This document shows positions 62,383 to 64,000 of a stretch of DNA of 64,000 nucleotides, piece by piece. Under the pieces are notes generated by a model, which was given only the letters and a program-made list of their open reading frames with translations, was not told the DNA's origin and made no database searches. A program made the translations under genes and the position numbers. Position 1 is the stretch's first letter. Each line of letters begins with the position of its first letter. Source of the DNA: Phaeobacter sp. 11ANDIMAR09 (GTDB lineage Bacteria; Pseudomonadota; Alphaproteobacteria; Rhodobacterales; Rhodobacteraceae); the NCBI RefSeq assembly GCF_001294455.1, contig NZ_LIKT01000021.1, positions 23,072-87,071 of the forward strand, read 5' to 3'.

Positions 62383-62601
62383 TCAGCCCAGAAAAATGCC
62401 GACCATGACCAGCATCAAGCCAATCACCGACAGAAACAGGGCGCCCAGATTGTAGGGCAGGACTTTTTGCACTACCGCGCGCAGCGCGTCATCGCTCAGG
62501 TTTTTGCGCCGCGCCAGGATCACGTGCACGATGCACCACATCAGGCCGACCAGGCCTGCAATCGACAGGGCGGCTCCGGCCCAGACGAGAATTTCAAACA
62601 T
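62383..62601 (-). CDS. Small two-helix membrane protein of unknown function
   Basis: 72 residues. Helix 1 is about 4-28 (ILVWAGAALSIAGLVGLMWC), then a basic loop (LARRKNLSDDALRAVVQK), then helix 2 about 48-71 (PYNLGALFLSVIGLMLVMVG). Both ends face the same side. AGGAG lies well placed before the ATG. Similar short proteins are widespread in Rhodobacterales with no assigned role. Confidence 0.75.
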   Translation of the reverse strand: MFEILVWAGAALSIAGLVGLMWCIVHVILARRKNLSDDALRAVVQKVLPYNLGALFLSVIGLMLVMVGIFLG

Positions 62602-62811
62602 GCTGCGGCTCCTGCATCATTTGCACGCGCCTGCGATTAGCGGATTGTCGGCAGGGACACAAGCCACGGCACGTCGGCGCGGCGGCGGGAACCCTGAGGG
62701 GCGAAAGGCGAGAAATCGCGGCCAGTCCATTCCTGCCTTGCGATAGGGCAGGTCAACGGCTATCCCCTTGCCCCAAACCCTATCTCGTGACAGCAGTAAT
62801 ATGAGGCACCC

Positions 62812-63075
62812 ATGACAGATTATGAAGAAGCGAGCGACTCCTACAAAGTGACGGCAGGAGAACTGCGACAGTTCGTCGAGCGTATTGAGCGTCTTGATCA
62901 GGAAAAGGCGGACATTGCAGAGCAGCAAAAAGAAGTCTTTGCGGAACTCAAAGGGCGTGGCTACGACGTAAAGGTGGTGCGAACCATTATCCGCCTGCGC
63001 AAACGTGACAAAGACGATATCGCTGAAGAAGAAGCGGTGCTTGAAATGTACAAAGAAGCCCTGGGCATGAATTAA
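62812..63075 (+). CDS. gapR: GapR family DNA-binding protein (DUF2312 / UPF0335)
   Basis: 87 residues, the whole GapR length. The signature runs from VTAGELRQFVERIERLDQEK through ADIAEQQKEVFAELKGRGYD to VVRTIIRLRKRDKDDIAEEE. In Caulobacter GapR is an essential nucleoid protein that encircles overtwisted DNA, follows transcription and replication, and stimulates topoisomerases. It stands alone with GAGGCACCC before the ATG. A long perfect inverted repeat begins 60 bases downstream. Confidence 0.93.
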   Translation: MTDYEEASDSYKVTAGELRQFVERIERLDQEKADIAEQQKEVFAELKGRGYDVKVVRTIIRLRKRDKDDIAEEEAVLEMYKEALGMN

Positions 63076-64000
63076 AAGCGCTTACACGTGCGACGAGACC
63101 AGAAATTCTTGTTGTGTAGGAACTTCAGCTACTAGCTGGCCCGAAACAGCGTAACCCTCAAATAGTGAAGCTGTTTCGGGCCAGCGGGCGGTAGAGCCCG
63201 AAGGTTCCTTTGACTCACCGTTTCGGAGATATTTGGAAGCTTGAAACATCGCCTTTTCCACCCCGAGTTCATTTTTTAAATTTGCGGCTCTAAGCGTCAT
63301 GTTTTTGAATCAAGGTTCGAGAGCGGGGCTTGTATTCGTCTAGATCATTCTGGTCTAGTTATTCACGAAGTTGATGTCTGTGGCTGTTGCTTGGAGGTTG
63401 GATTATTTACTATCGCTGGCCCAACATCGAGGCGCGATACTTTCTCTAGGTGCTGCTAATTTATGCCCTGTATAGGGCCAACTGGAGTTTTCATAGCCCG
63501 CTTCGAACAGCAAAGTTCCACCGCAGCTGAACTGCCGGGAGTAGATGCGTACATCGGATTGAAGGAATTGAGAAGATGGCTGAGAGAGGGGCTGGCGTTC
63601 TTCCGCGCGTCTGGCTAGCGCCCGTCGGTTCCGACGACTTCCTGGCCTTAAGGGTAAACAGCCCCTGTTGCTTCTGAGATGTTTGAAGATTCGGGGGCAA
63701 GCAGCTAGGTCGCCGAAAATTCCTTCTTCTCTCATGAAACCTGTGCATTTTGGACACAGTTTTTAAGATTCGGAGAGAAGGGTCCGTCAACCACGCGGTG
63801 GAAGCCTGGAAGTCACTTTGCCTTAGTTGACTGGGCGCTCTGTGTTCATTTGCACTGCTAGCTATCGCCTTGATGAGCAGGTTCGAAAAAAGTTTCGGAC
63901 GTTCGGCAAAAGCGGCAAACCAACACCGGGCTAGTACAGATGGCACACATTGTAAGACCGAAGGATGAAGATCTCACCGAAGTTGTGACCTGCCCCCCGA
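63076..64000. other. Gene-free right end of the window
   Basis: 925 bases with no convincing gene on either strand. Open frames at 63082-63300, 63403-63735 and 63491-63946 (all minus) have no recognisable domains and unusual residue use. Composition is lower in GC than the rest of the window. The last 15 bases read TGACCTGCCCCCCGA, like the tip of an IS3-type element. Confidence 0.45.
63135..63185. repeat. Long perfect inverted repeat downstream of gapR
   Basis: 16-bp arms GCTGGCCCGAAACAGC / GCTGTTTCGGGCCAGC separated by 19 bases. There is no T-run after it on either strand, so it is not a standard terminator. Confidence 0.7.

Noticed and set aside
63310..63330. Possible tRNA T-arm (GGTTCGAGAGC)
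   Set aside because: No cloverleaf or acceptor stem could be formed around it.
63491..63946. 151-codon minus-strand open frame near the right end
   Set aside because: No domain, unusual residue composition, and overlaps another open frame of equal quality.

Overview
The window looks like a chromosomal segment of a marine alphaproteobacterium of the Roseobacter group (Rhodobacteraceae). The basis is moderately high GC, the thiosulfate-oxidation (sox) layout, a selD fused to an oxidoreductase domain, the NDUFA12-mlaD-DUF2155-aat-accC-accB block, a ScfR-type regulator and a GapR/DUF2312 gene. I assign no species. I found 62 protein-coding genes, no tRNA or rRNA, no CRISPR array and no complete mobile element.

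Layout. 1-1250: 5' part of fused selD, cut by the left edge. 1396-7361: six-gene Mrp (Mnh/Pha) cation/proton antiporter operon with mrpA and mrpB fused. 7728-9103: exported rhodanese and an esterase. 9272-13958: opgC-opgG-opgH osmoregulated periplasmic glucan operon. 14043-21473: TTC38-like repeat protein, CoA-transferase and ThDP-enzyme pair, DUF302 protein and a PhoX phosphatase. 21638-31929: sox island (soxT, soxR, soxS on minus; soxV, W, X, Y, Z, A, B, C, D on plus). 32032-36440: uncharacterised membrane protein, methyltransferase and GlxA-type regulator. 36788-38832: clpP and clpX. 38996-44108: RidA, glyoxalase-like, NDUFA12-like, mlaD, DUF2155, aat, accC and accB. 44303-46997: PAS-LuxR regulator, acyl-CoA synthetase and a secreted CVNH lectin-fold protein. 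47154-52505: branched-chain-amino-acid-type ABC importer. 52739-59072: ScfR regulator, response regulator, small membrane protein, transporter-fused histidine kinase and FliM/FliN-like protein. 59324-61668: persulfide-handling operon (MBL dioxygenase, two YeeE-type membrane proteins, DUF442 sulfur transferase). 62100-63075: small proteins and GapR. The last 925 bases hold no convincing gene.

The strongest regulatory observation is a family of inverted repeats fitting ATTC-N8-GAAT, the site type I recall for the sulfide-responsive repressor SqrR/SoxR. Exact or one-mismatch copies stand before soxV, soxX, soxB, soxC and the MBL gene. Strong hairpins close soxA, soxB and soxD. The sox genes therefore look like four separately promoted units (VW, XYZA, B, CD) under one SoxR that has the two SqrR-type cysteines, and a persulfide operon about 30 kb away may share the control. 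The Sox proteins together would oxidise thiosulfate in the periplasm: SoxXA loads it on SoxYZ, SoxB hydrolyses sulfate off, SoxCD oxidises the sulfane sulfur, and SoxV/W/S supply reductant.
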